Assembly: GCA_965263225.1 (NCBI GenBank)
Contig: CBDHHG010000055.1
Coordinates: 62,001 to 126,000 of the forward strand
Source of the DNA: DT-111 sp965263225
Lineage (GTDB): Bacteria > Bacteroidota > Bacteroidia > Chitinophagales > Saprospiraceae
Direction of reading: 5' to 3'
DNA: 64,000 nt
Shown: piece by piece, positions 37,482 to 45,899 of the stretch
Numbering within the stretch: position 1 is the stretch's first letter
Layout of the letters: each line of letters begins with the position of its first letter
Program-made: the position numbers and the translations under genes
The notes under the pieces: generated by a model
Database searches by the model: none
Seen by the model: the letters and a program-made list of their open reading frames with translations, nothing else
What the model was told of the DNA's origin: nothing

Positions 37482-37791
37482 CGTAGTTGCGTTTGAATAG
37501 GCGGATTTCAATGAAATTGGATCCTTTGACCGTAATTCCGTTGATGGCTGGAGGGGTGTCCGGGTTTTCGATAAAATCAATCTTGTACATGTGATCAATC
37601 CCAGGTCCATTCAGATCGCCTTCAACAAAAGCCTCTCCGGGCTTGATAATCACATTCTTTTCGTCCAGGCTGATGTAGTTTTGACCCACATTCATAAACC
37701 GAATCAGGACTGCATCCTGTACTCGATAGTTGAGGTCTGGTCGTGTCTTCTGTAGCGTATCAATCTGTATGCTGCCCTTGGCTTTTGGCAT
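37474..37791 (-). CDS. Hypothetical beta-rich structural-block protein
   Basis: The 105-residue protein (MPKAKGSIQIDTLQKTRPD) is predicted mostly beta (VQDAVLIRFMNVGQNYISLD, KGSNFIEIRLFKRNY). The size and strand pattern would fit a small jelly-roll, vertex or penton-like protein, but this is speculative. It overlaps its upstream neighbour by 32 bases. Confidence 0.5.
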   Translation of the reverse strand: MPKAKGSIQIDTLQKTRPDLNYRVQDAVLIRFMNVGQNYISLDEKNVIIKPGEAFVEGDLNGPGIDHMYKIDFIENPDTPPAINGITVKGSNFIEIRLFKRNYDA

Positions 37792-38626
37792 GTTCTCTCA
37801 GTTTTTGAATCATCGGGCCAATGAATTGATCGGCTGGTCCTGGATTCTGTTGACAAAAAATGGCTAAAGCTCGGGTGATCTCATTCGGTTCGTATTGCTT
37901 CCCTAGCGAGTGATACACAGCATTGATATCATTCATGATCGCATCAAAGCTGGTTCGCTTGCTTCCTTCAGTAGTTGGTACAGGTGCTTGACTAGTAGCC
38001 TCATCCCGTTGTCCGATAGTGCCTAATGCCCCCATTGGTTGCGTGGGTTGGAATTGGGCTGGGTTGAGCTTGGGACCTAGCCATAGCTTGACCGCTTCAA
38101 AGGTTTCTTTTAGCATGTATTCTTGCATGCTCGGCTCCTCCGTCCCTTCGATTCGATCCTGTAGCTGTTGATTCTCAAAGTTCAGCCGCATGTTTTCTCT
38201 GGCATTCTCCAATTGAATCTGATGCGTTTGAGCCTGCTGATTCATCAGAAACTGCATCATTGGCCACATCCCCATGTTCATATTCATGGGATGGGAACTA
38301 CTGCCCATACCCGCCGCTGATCTCCTACCGGCAAAGCTTCTTTGAGGCATCAAGTCTTCGCCCCATTTCACATACCAATGTTGGGTACTTTCCTCTCGAT
38401 CATTCGGATTCTTCTTGCATTTGATCAGCAAATGACCATAATCGTATTGACCAATCAAATACTCCAGTTGCATCCAACTGTCTTGCAAGAGTTCATCTTC
38501 TTGCTCATCCTTGCGAAACTGCCCTACTTTCTGCTTCGTATTCTTGGCCGAGTAGGCCCACCAGTAGGGGCACTCCTCGCGGAAGAAGGTCTCTTGTAAG
38601 GCGTCTATGGTTAGTGGTGCCAGCAT
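37760..38626 (-). CDS. Hypothetical structural-block protein, helical with Gln/Met-rich centre
   Basis: The 288-residue protein starts MLAPLTIDALQETFFREECP; the ATG at 38626 is preferred to a preceding TTG. An N-terminal alpha/beta region (WMQLEYLIGQYDYGHLLIK) precedes a Met/Gln/Asn-rich centre (MNMNMGMWPMMQFLMNQQAQ) and a coiled coil. No nucleotide-binding motif is present, so it is not the missing packaging ATPase. It follows the two beta-rich candidate capsid proteins. Confidence 0.5.
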   Translation of the reverse strand: MLAPLTIDALQETFFREECPYWWAYSAKNTKQKVGQFRKDEQEDELLQDSWMQLEYLIGQYDYGHLLIKCKKNPNDREESTQHWYVKWGEDLMPQRSFAGRRSAAGMGSSSHPMNMNMGMWPMMQFLMNQQAQTHQIQLENARENMRLNFENQQLQDRIEGTEEPSMQEYMLKETFEAVKLWLGPKLNPAQFQPTQPMGALGTIGQRDEATSQAPVPTTEGSKRTSFDAIMNDINAVYHSLGKQYEPNEITRALAIFCQQNPGPADQFIGPMIQKLREHAKSQGQHTD

Positions 38627-38642
38627 CAATCTTTGGATTTGG

Positions 38643-39092
38643 TTAGGCCGCTTGAGCTTTTAACTTGGGATAATCAACTTGTATCTCTACTACCGTATTC
38701 ACTGCTATTCCTGTATTGTTATCCAGTATCAGAGTACTTTCTGACAAGTTGACTAGACCGTTGAGGGAGACATAGTAGGGATGCCCTTGGTCATTAGCTG
38801 CCTTGATGTGCGATAGCGGTACTTTCTTCAGGATATCCGTTTCATCCACTCGGAGAATCAGATAAGCGGAATTCAGAAGGACCGCATCCAGTTGAGTGGT
38901 GCTTTCACCTGTTTGCGCACCTGGCTCGGTAAGCCATAAGCCAACCATGTAGTGCCGCTCCACCGTACTCTTTTCCTCTAGTTTGTAGATCCGTTGTCCT
39001 GCCGTTACCGGTACCTGTATATTGGCCTTATAGATCACCGGTCCAACGGGCGTCTCCTGGAAGCCCCGTCCGCGTAGATAAGGGTAGTACAT
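38643..39092 (-). CDS. Candidate small capsid protein (single jelly-roll-like)
   Basis: The 149-residue protein is almost entirely beta-strand rich: VIYKANIQVPVTAGQRIYKL, HYMVGLWLTEPG, DAVLLNSAYLILRVDET, YYVSLNGLVNL, STLILDNNTG and NTVVEIQVDYPKL. About eight strands with no helices is the profile of a single jelly-roll. It is adjacent to a 226-residue beta-rich protein. Paired small and large single-jelly-roll capsid proteins are known from tailless, membrane-containing sphaerolipovirus-like phages. This assignment rests on strand pattern and context, not on sequence similarity. Confidence 0.4.
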   Translation of the reverse strand: MYYPYLRGRGFQETPVGPVIYKANIQVPVTAGQRIYKLEEKSTVERHYMVGLWLTEPGAQTGESTTQLDAVLLNSAYLILRVDETDILKKVPLSHIKAANDQGHPYYVSLNGLVNLSESTLILDNNTGIAVNTVVEIQVDYPKLKAQAA

Positions 39093-39158
39093 AAAATGTA
39101 GTTATGGGATGGAAAGCCGCCACCAGGACGGCTATCCATTGTTGGTTTACAGTTTGGG

Positions 39159-39839
39159 TTAATAGCTGCCGGATAGGAATGCCTTGGTGGTAATCCCTTT
39201 GATGATACTACCTTTGAGGCCCACCCACAGATAGTTCTTGCGATCCGCATTACCCGCCCAGTGGGTCTTATCTAGACAATTGAACTGAAAGTGCAACTCA
39301 TTTTCATCCCCTCCTGCAAAGCGATAGGCCGCATCCAAGGGGATCCATTCCCAACCCGTTTGCATGTTCCGTGTATTGGCACTTTCCTGCGTTTGGTGAA
39401 TGATTCTAAAGTCCTGAAGACTGTATTTCTCCAGTCGCTTCTTCTCATTGGTGTTAATACTAAAGTGACCATGAGGAATACTTTCCAGGGCTTCTGCCTC
39501 ACTCAGCACTGCCGTACCGGCAGGGATATTAAAGCGAGCAGGATCTGCCCAAAACAGCGGATGTTGGGCCGTGAAATAGAGCGTACCGCCCACCACTTTT
39601 ACCGGTAGTACGCCTACTTTCATATGCGTGGCGATAAAACCATCCCGATCCAGTAAGCCCTTGGTGATCTTGGCTACTTTCTGCTGGGTTTCATGCTTCA
39701 AGGAGAGGATATAACCATTGTCATTGACATCCAGGGGAGCCAGGAGGGTTAAGATCTCTGGGCGAGCTTTGGTGCTCGGAAGATTTTTGTTGCGCGCAGC
39801 TTGAGCCGCAGCTCGCTGCGCTGTATTTTGTCTATACAT
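39159..39839 (-). CDS. Candidate large capsid protein (beta-rich)
   Basis: The 226-residue protein has a basic N-terminal arm (MYRQNTAQRAAAQAARNKNL) typical of capsid proteins facing nucleic acid or membrane, then a beta-rich body (NGYILSLKHETQQKVAKITK, VVGGTLYFTAQHPLFW, ENELHFQFNCLDKTHW, NYLWVGLKGSIIKG). Together with the 149-residue neighbour it could form the two-protein capsid lattice of a tailless virus. No HK97-fold features are seen. Structure prediction would be decisive. Confidence 0.4.
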   Translation of the reverse strand: MYRQNTAQRAAAQAARNKNLPSTKARPEILTLLAPLDVNDNGYILSLKHETQQKVAKITKGLLDRDGFIATHMKVGVLPVKVVGGTLYFTAQHPLFWADPARFNIPAGTAVLSEAEALESIPHGHFSINTNEKKRLEKYSLQDFRIIHQTQESANTRNMQTGWEWIPLDAAYRFAGGDENELHFQFNCLDKTHWAGNADRKNYLWVGLKGSIIKGITTKAFLSGSY

Positions 39840-39866
39840 GATTTACTTGTTTGGGTCGATTAAGAT

Positions 39867-40328
39867 CTACAGCAAGGGTACGCCTTGGTATTCGGCTTGA
39901 GCACCCAATAGGGCTTCTTCCTCCAGCTGCCCTTCTTCTAAAGAAGCATTGGGAACAACGGGGAATTTAACGGTGTCACTACTGGAGCTGCCAATGATGT
40001 CAAACACATTGGTACCATCTGAGGTGCCCAGCATTTTGAAACTTTGAGGCATGAATTTAAAGCCCGCTTCTACTACACCCACTGAGCCAAAACCAAAGCC
40101 GAAAAAGCGCGCTTCTCTCGGCATTTTCTTATTCATGGCCACATAGCCTCCAGCCGCTACTTTGCCAGCCACCGCTACCTTTTTGACCATCTCTTGGGTA
40201 TCAGTAGCCAGGTTCTTGATTCCTGCATTGATTGCTGGATTGACCAGGATCGAGGCCAGTGCTCCCGCACCGCCTATAGCCACATCCGTTAGGGTGATAG
40301 TCATCCCCTTACTTTTTCTCTTTGCCAT
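39867..40328 (-). CDS. Membrane-associated structural-block protein
   Basis: The protein starts MAKRKSKGMTITLTDVAIGG, with a basic tip and Ala/Gly-rich hydrophobic segments (GGAGALASILVNPAINAG, KKVAVAGKVAAGGYVAM) followed by an acidic tail. Such small basic/hydrophobic proteins are common internal-membrane components of tailless phages. A start nine codons upstream (MCGCKIGRS) is possible. Confidence 0.5.
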   Translation of the reverse strand: MAKRKSKGMTITLTDVAIGGAGALASILVNPAINAGIKNLATDTQEMVKKVAVAGKVAAGGYVAMNKKMPREARFFGFGFGSVGVVEAGFKFMPQSFKMLGTSDGTNVFDIIGSSSSDTVKFPVVPNASLEEGQLEEEALLGAQAEYQGVPLL

Positions 40329-40406
40329 GCTACGACCTATTTTGCATCCGCACATTGTGCTTTTGTTTGGGTTAAAAAATCAATTATCAATTAGCGTCCC
40401 GCCGAT

Positions 40407-40643
40407 TTAGGCACGGCGACGACGACGGCTTGTTTTGCGTCTCTTCTTCGGTTTTGCCGTTTTCGGACAAGCCTTATTCACTACTTTGTTCGCAATCTTG
40501 GTGGCCTCTGTTCTGGACTTGCCTTTCTTCATCGCATCTTTGATGTAGGCAGTTTTTGCCTTCGTTACTGTGGTCTTTTTGGCTTTACCTTTGCAGTAAC
40601 TGGATTGCGCTTTTACAAGCGTTTGATACTTCGTTCTAGCCAT
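40407..40643 (-). CDS. Small highly basic protein, candidate DNA-condensing virion protein
   Basis: The 78-residue protein is about one third Lys/Arg. It contains helical Lys/Ala repeats (KTAYIKDAMKKGKSRTEATK) and ends with an Arg-rich tail (KKRRKTSRRRRRA). The composition resembles protamine-like or core proteins that neutralise packaged DNA. It lies between two membrane-associated structural-block genes. Confidence 0.6.
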   Translation of the reverse strand: MARTKYQTLVKAQSSYCKGKAKKTTVTKAKTAYIKDAMKKGKSRTEATKIANKVVNKACPKTAKPKKRRKTSRRRRRA

Positions 40644-40679
40644 TGTAATACTATTGTTTGGGTTAAATAATTGGCTCCT

Positions 40680-42203
40680 TTAAGACAGTTGGGAGATAGC
40701 CAGGGCCAGGGCCGAAAAAGCCGCTATGCCAAAGGCGCCACTTCCCCCTTTGTTTAAATCATCGGTACTGCCACCTGCCTGTTTTTGCAGTCGGGCTTCT
40801 TCTTCTAGTAGAGTGGGATCACTCATGTTCTGCTCCCCTATTTCTCCAGCTTCTCCCTTGCTCTTTTTGAATAGTCCCACAATCTTCTCAATCGTTTTGA
40901 CTACCCAGCCGATGGCTTTGATCACAAAGCCCACCAAGCCCGCTAAAAAGCCTGGGCCTGCGATCTCTGGGGTGCCACCTTGTTTAAAGATCTGCTCGGG
41001 GGTGAGTTTGGTCTTTTCCTTGATGCCATTGAGTACCGTGCCTTTCAGTTGATCCTTGTTCAACCGGCCTACTTTGGCTATCCAGTTGAAGGTCTTTTCC
41101 TGCTCACGGATCCGGCGGCGGATCTCTGGGCTTTTGACTCGGTTCTTATTGGCAAATAGGTAGATAAAGTAGGGTCCCATTGCTTTGCCCACTCCCTTAA
41201 ATATCCAGTTAACAAACTTCTTAAAGAGCTTGGCAAAAGTATCGCCCACCTTTTTGAACCACTTGCCCACCTTCTTGAAAAAGCCCTTCATTTTGGCCGG
41301 GATCGGGTTAGGGATTTCTAGATTAAAAGGCGCAAAGGCCATTTGATTATTGCGCTGGGCCTTACTCAAAATCTGCCGCACTTCTTGGCCGAATTTATCC
41401 GTACCTACCTTACCAATTCCAGCGATCTTCCCCCTTTCCATTGCGATGGCAGCAGAGCGATAGCGATCGGCAATAGCGGGGTTGTCTTCCTGATCCGCTA
41501 GAATATTGTACCGATCCATCCAGATAAAGCGGTCCAGCTCTCCCTTGGTAAAAGTGGTGATGTCTCCTGGACCTTCTGCCACAATACTATCGGGTACATC
41601 AGCTAAGGCCATTTCTAGCTGGGCAATCGAGTTTTCTACCTGTCCAATATACTCGTGGACATCCGTTGAATCTGAGGTTCCTAGTTTATATAAGCCTTCC
41701 ACGACATAGTCTTTTTTGGTGGTGTATTGCTTTTCGCGACCAAAGGGGCCGCCTTCTTGCTTTTTCCAGACAACATCCAAAGGGATCTGTCGGCCTTTCA
41801 GGATAGCAACTGGGTAGACGTGGGTGTATTTACGGCTACCATAGCCCACATAGCGGATCCGGTGCTTAATCCCCATGTTTCGAAGTACGGAGCTAATGAA
41901 AACCGTAAAGCTTTTACAGTCGCCTCGCTTGGTGTACCACAGAAAGGAAGGGGTTTGTATCCACTGGTTAAAGTCAGGATCCTCCACATACTGAAAATGG
42001 GTATCTACAAAGTCAAATAGCTGTTTTAGCCCCTGTATTGTAGGTTCAAACAGCTTGGCAAAAGCCTCCGTATCATCATAATCTGTCTCCAGTACTTCCT
42101 GCACCAGCGTCATGATATCCCCAGTCCGATACCTTCGCTTGCGAAGATCGATCTTCTCCACATGAGGCTTGATTAACTCATCCGCTGCGGTTCGTAAATT
42201 CAT
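40680..42203 (-). CDS. Transglutaminase-like protein with membrane-active C-terminal half
   Basis: The 507-residue protein has a transglutaminase-like (papain-fold) domain in residues about 60-170: KRGDCKSFTVFISSVLRN with the Cys, KYTHVYPVAILKG with the His and IPLDVVWKKQ with the Asp, so the catalytic triad is present. The second half contains amphipathic, Phe/Lys-rich helices (FFKKVGKWFKKVGDTFAKLF) and ends with a hydrophobic helix (GAFGIAAFSALALAISQLS). It may process or crosslink virion proteins or act during membrane penetration. It is coupled to the first gene of the operon by a 4-base overlap. Confidence 0.7.
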   Translation of the reverse strand: MNLRTAADELIKPHVEKIDLRKRRYRTGDIMTLVQEVLETDYDDTEAFAKLFEPTIQGLKQLFDFVDTHFQYVEDPDFNQWIQTPSFLWYTKRGDCKSFTVFISSVLRNMGIKHRIRYVGYGSRKYTHVYPVAILKGRQIPLDVVWKKQEGGPFGREKQYTTKKDYVVEGLYKLGTSDSTDVHEYIGQVENSIAQLEMALADVPDSIVAEGPGDITTFTKGELDRFIWMDRYNILADQEDNPAIADRYRSAAIAMERGKIAGIGKVGTDKFGQEVRQILSKAQRNNQMAFAPFNLEIPNPIPAKMKGFFKKVGKWFKKVGDTFAKLFKKFVNWIFKGVGKAMGPYFIYLFANKNRVKSPEIRRRIREQEKTFNWIAKVGRLNKDQLKGTVLNGIKEKTKLTPEQIFKQGGTPEIAGPGFLAGLVGFVIKAIGWVVKTIEKIVGLFKKSKGEAGEIGEQNMSDPTLLEEEARLQKQAGGSTDDLNKGGSGAFGIAAFSALALAISQLS

Positions 42204-42670
42204 CCTACACTGAAAAATTGTAGCTGTGTATTAATCGGTAAAGAGCGGCCTCCGGAAAAAACCAAACTCCCTTTGATGGTTATGGGGGATAAAGCTGTGC
42301 TCAATCCGCTGCTTAGGATCTGCTCTAAGCGATCCAGTGCATCGGTAGCCGTAATGACCACTTCAAAGCTCAATACCTTTTCTTGGCTAGCCTCTAATTG
42401 AATCGGATTGCGGGTAAGAATAGCCCCCAAGGCTTGCCCCTGTTGGCTTAATTGCACGCGCAGCTCTTGAGCCGTCAAATGCACCGCACTCTTATTGAGT
42501 ACCCGCATCCGAACGCGCAATTTCCCCACTACTTTAATTCCATCCACTCCCACTCGAAAGTCACCGCGCTGAATTGGCAAAAAGCTGTACTCCAGCTGCG
42601 ATAAAAGGCTATTGGCGGCTCGTGAAGCCAGTTGATAGACCAAAAACAAACCGCCAATTACCCGAAGCAT
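42200..42670 (-). CDS. LEA14/WHy-like domain protein with N-terminal anchor
   Basis: The 156-residue protein has a hydrophobic N-terminus (MLRVIGGLFLVYQLASRAAN) and a beta-sandwich resembling LEA14/WHy domains: VVGKLRVRMRVLNKSAVHLT, QVQ-type strands and TIKGSLVFSGGRSLPIN. It is the first gene of the leftward structural block. The promoter should lie in 42671-42860, but I see no clear TAnnTTTG box. Confidence 0.6.
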   Translation of the reverse strand: MLRVIGGLFLVYQLASRAANSLLSQLEYSFLPIQRGDFRVGVDGIKVVGKLRVRMRVLNKSAVHLTAQELRVQLSQQGQALGAILTRNPIQLEASQEKVLSFEVVITATDALDRLEQILSSGLSTALSPITIKGSLVFSGGRSLPINTQLQFFSVG

Positions 42671-42857
42671 AGAAATGGATTATAATACCTCCCCCATTTG
42701 CAAGCAATGAGGTTAAATAATATAGTTACGAGGATAAGATAGCGGCAATGGGCAAAAGTCATTTTTTGAAAGTCGCCGAAAGGCGTTGAAAGGAACTCAA
42801 TGGCGTCGAATGACTTCCAAAGGAGAGATAAGGAAGCGAAAAGGGTAGCCTATTGAA

Positions 42858-42900
42858 TAAAAAAAGCGCCTAGATACATCAAGTACCTAGACGCTTTTTT
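42858..42900. terminator. Bidirectional hairpin terminator before CRISPR array
   Basis: GCGCCTAGATAC (866-877 within 42 kb) pairs with GTACCTAGACGC (883-894) with two mismatches over a 5-base loop. An A-run precedes and a T-run follows, so it can stop transcription in both directions and would insulate the array from the structural operon. The rest of 42671-42998 shows only GCCAGATT direct repeats near 42945-42957. Confidence 0.7.
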
Positions 42901-42998
42901 ATTGCCGTCCTACTTCTTTTGGAAGTGCTCTATTTGAAAAGATGCCAGATTGCCAGATTTCACACCATGCCTAGTCGCACTTGGCTGGCAGCTTGTCT

Positions 42999-44513
42999 GA
43001 CAGTGTTCCCTTCTCTATGGACCATGACTCCTACTATTTCAGCGGGGGTAATAATAAGTGCTGTGACGTGTCGCAGTCCCCATCTCTATGGACCATGACT
43101 CCTACTGGATAGCCATTAGAAGCAATCAAAGGCTATTTGACGTCGCAGTCCCCATCTCTATGGACCATGACTCCTACTCTTCGATCTTGAATCTGTAGGA
43201 GTACAATAACCGTCGCAGTCCCCATCTCTATGGACCATGACTCCTACAACATATAAGCTTCTAGAAGATCAGAAGAATACAGTCGCAGTCCCCATCTCTA
43301 TGGATCATGACTCCTACTCTATTCTTCGGCAAGAATGCTGATAGAGTTTTCGTCGCAGTCCCCATCTCTATGGACCATGACTCCTACCTTAACACTTTAA
43401 AATAACTACAATGAAAAAGAAAGTCGCAGTCCCCATCTCTATGGACCATGACTCCTACTGGATAGCCATTAGAAGCAATCAAAGGCTATTTGACGTCGCA
43501 GTCCCCATCTCTATGGACCATGACTCCTACCGCCTCTGGGCAAAGCGAAGGAAGAGAATTTGAAATTGTCGCAGTCCCCATCTCTATGGACCATGACTCC
43601 TACTATTCCGGAAGGAAAGGTTTGCTGCGACTGTGATATGTCGCAGTCCCCATCTCTATGGACCATGACTCCTACGAAGAAGTCGACCAGCAGACAACCA
43701 ATTCAGAAAAGTCGCAGTCCCCATCTCTATGGACCATGACTCCTACAGAGCTTAGCATCTACTACTCCGATAAGATAGGTGTCGCAGTCCCCATCTCTAT
43801 GGACCATGACTCCTACTGTGTATGCATTCAAAGAATTGTCCGCACCAAAACGTCGCAGTCCCCATCTCTATGGACCATGACTCCTACATCGCAGGAGAAG
43901 CAGGTATAGTAATAGTGACTCCGTCGCAGTCCCCATCTCTATGGACCATGACTCCTACGAAAATCTTCAAGAACTTTTGGCGCAAACGTTCTCGTCGCAG
44001 TCCCCATCTCTATGGACCATGACTCCTACAGAGTAAATCTCCGACTAAAGTAATCACAAGCGTCGCAGTCCCCATCTCTATGGACCATGACTCCTACAAG
44101 GGCAGTTAGATACAACTATTTGGCAAGGGAAGTCGCAGTCCCCATCTCTATGGACCATGACTCCTACTATTTCTGGCTGAATATAATGGAATGAAAATAA
44201 ATGTCGCAGTCCCCATCTCTATGGACCATGACTCCTACGCCTGATGGAGATAATCCAAAAGGTCACAGAGTCGCAGTCCCCATCTCTATGGACCATGACT
44301 CCTACAGCTTATGCTATCTCATATTAAGGTGCAAGTAGTCGGTCGCAGTCCCCATCTCTATGGACCATGACTCCTACGCCTGATGGAGATAATCCAAAAG
44401 GTCACAGAGTCGCAGTCCCCATCTCTATGGACCATGACTCCTACCTAATCAAACTAATTCATCATGAATAAGAAACAGTCGCAGTCCCCATCTCTATGGA
44501 CCATGACTCCTAC
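42999..44513 (-). CRISPR. Orphan CRISPR array, 22 repeats of 36 bp, 21 spacers
   Basis: Repeats begin GTCGCAGTCCCCATCTCTAT and end CATGACTCCTAC on the plus strand, with spacers of 31-37 bases. The first copy (42999-43034) is degenerate with six mismatches; the copy at 43282-43317 has one change. A degenerate end usually marks the leader-distal side, so the leader is probably near 44514 and transcription leftward; the strand given is that inference. Two spacers occur twice (43106/43459 and 44239/44378). An internal CCAT-CTCT-ATGG hairpin is present. No cas gene is in the window. All unit positions were counted by hand. Confidence 0.95.
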
Positions 44514-44594
44514 CCTTACCCTTCCAGCAATTCCCCATGTAAGGTGTTGACGAAAATCATAGCCAATTTGTGCGATAATTTTTAGTATTGGGTG

Positions 44595-45899
44595 ATGCTA
44601 ATTTTGCAAAAAACGAGACATAATAAATTAGCCATGTGTGACATGGTTAAATTGCTGCGGCAAGAATTTGCTCGGATACCCGATTCGAGGGCTGACAACA
44701 TATCGTACCCCCTGGACGATGTTTTGATCAGTGCTTTTGCCATGTTTGCCTTCAAATATCCATCACTGTTGAGTTTCGATCAACAGACTCCTTTTGAACG
44801 CCATAACCTCAAACAACTTTTTGAACTGAAGCAAGTCTGTTCCGACACGCAGATGCGGCGCGTGCTGGATGAAATTCCTCCTTCAGCTCTAGCTCCTTGT
44901 TTCTCGGCATGCTTTAAACTCCTTAGACAGCTCAAGGTGCTCCCTACTTTCCATGCCCTCAAAAAACACTTCTTGATTAGCCTCGATGGAGTACACTATT
45001 TTAAATCTAACAAGGTCAAGTGTAAACGTTGCCAGGTCACTCGCCACAAGGAGGGAGAAGCTTCCTACCACCATTCCATGCTGGAGGCTGTTTTGGTCAA
45101 CCCCGATAGACGCGAAGTATTCCCGGTAGCTTCTCAAGCCATTAGTAATCAAGATGGACAGTCCAAAAATGACTGTGAGCTTAATGCTGCTAAGCGATTG
45201 TTGCTTGACCTAAATCAATACTACAAAGACCAACCCTTTGTATTAGTCCAAGATGCGCTGTTTGCCAACCAACCTCATCTACAACAGGTCCTGGATTTTG
45301 GATGGAACTTCATCACATCCATTAAACCAACTAAACACGCTCACCTTTTTACTAGACTTGAAACCAGACTCAAGCTTAGAGGGGCTAAATCCTATTCCCT
45401 TAAAGACGGAAATATCACCCATTACTTTGCTTGGGACAATAATTTCAATTTGAACCGTGAAGGAGACTTCAAAGTCAACTTCTTGTATTACGAACAGCGA
45501 AACGCTAAAACCCAAAAAACACTCAAATTTTCATGGGTCACCTCATTTAAACTTCGTAAAGACAATGTTTATAAGATCATGAGGGCTGGCCGCAGTCGCT
45601 GGAAAATTGAAAACGAAACCTTTAACACGCTCAAAAACCAGGATTATCATTTTAAGCACAATTTCGGTCATGGTTACAATCATCTGTCCAGCACTTTAGC
45701 TACCATCATGATGATCGCCTTTCTAGTTGACCAAATGATCCAAGCTTGCTCCAAAAACTTCAGAGATATTTGGAAAGCCGCTCATGCTAAAATTAGAGTC
45801 TGGGAAAAAATGAGAGCTCTCTTCAGCACAACTCAGCTCAATTCTTTTGATGAGCTAACCATCCGATTAGCTTATCTGCATGAAGTCAAACTAGAATAG
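44595..45899 (+). CDS. DDE transposase (IS4-like) adjacent to the CRISPR array
   Basis: The 434-residue protein has catalytic acidic residues in SLDGVHYFKSNK, VQDALFANQPH and the C-terminal SRWKIENETFNTLKNQDYHF, the D, D and E (with the Y-xx-R/E-like signature region) of IS4-type transposases. It starts 81 bases beyond the last CRISPR repeat; the ATG at 44595 is used. TTGACGAA at 44547-44554 and its inverse TTCGTCAA at 45910-45917 could be the inner part of terminal inverted repeats, giving an element of about 1.37 kb. The true ends and a target duplication could not be established. Confidence 0.8.
   Translation: MLILQKTRHNKLAMCDMVKLLRQEFARIPDSRADNISYPLDDVLISAFAMFAFKYPSLLSFDQQTPFERHNLKQLFELKQVCSDTQMRRVLDEIPPSALAPCFSACFKLLRQLKVLPTFHALKKHFLISLDGVHYFKSNKVKCKRCQVTRHKEGEASYHHSMLEAVLVNPDRREVFPVASQAISNQDGQSKNDCELNAAKRLLLDLNQYYKDQPFVLVQDALFANQPHLQQVLDFGWNFITSIKPTKHAHLFTRLETRLKLRGAKSYSLKDGNITHYFAWDNNFNLNREGDFKVNFLYYEQRNAKTQKTLKFSWVTSFKLRKDNVYKIMRAGRSRWKIENETFNTLKNQDYHFKHNFGHGYNHLSSTLATIMMIAFLVDQMIQACSKNFRDIWKAAHAKIRVWEKMRALFSTTQLNSFDELTIRLAYLHEVKLE

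Noticed and set aside
43658..44022. Plus-strand ORFs with repeated SPSLWTMTPT units
   Set aside because: They are translations of the CRISPR repeats and spacers, not repeat proteins.
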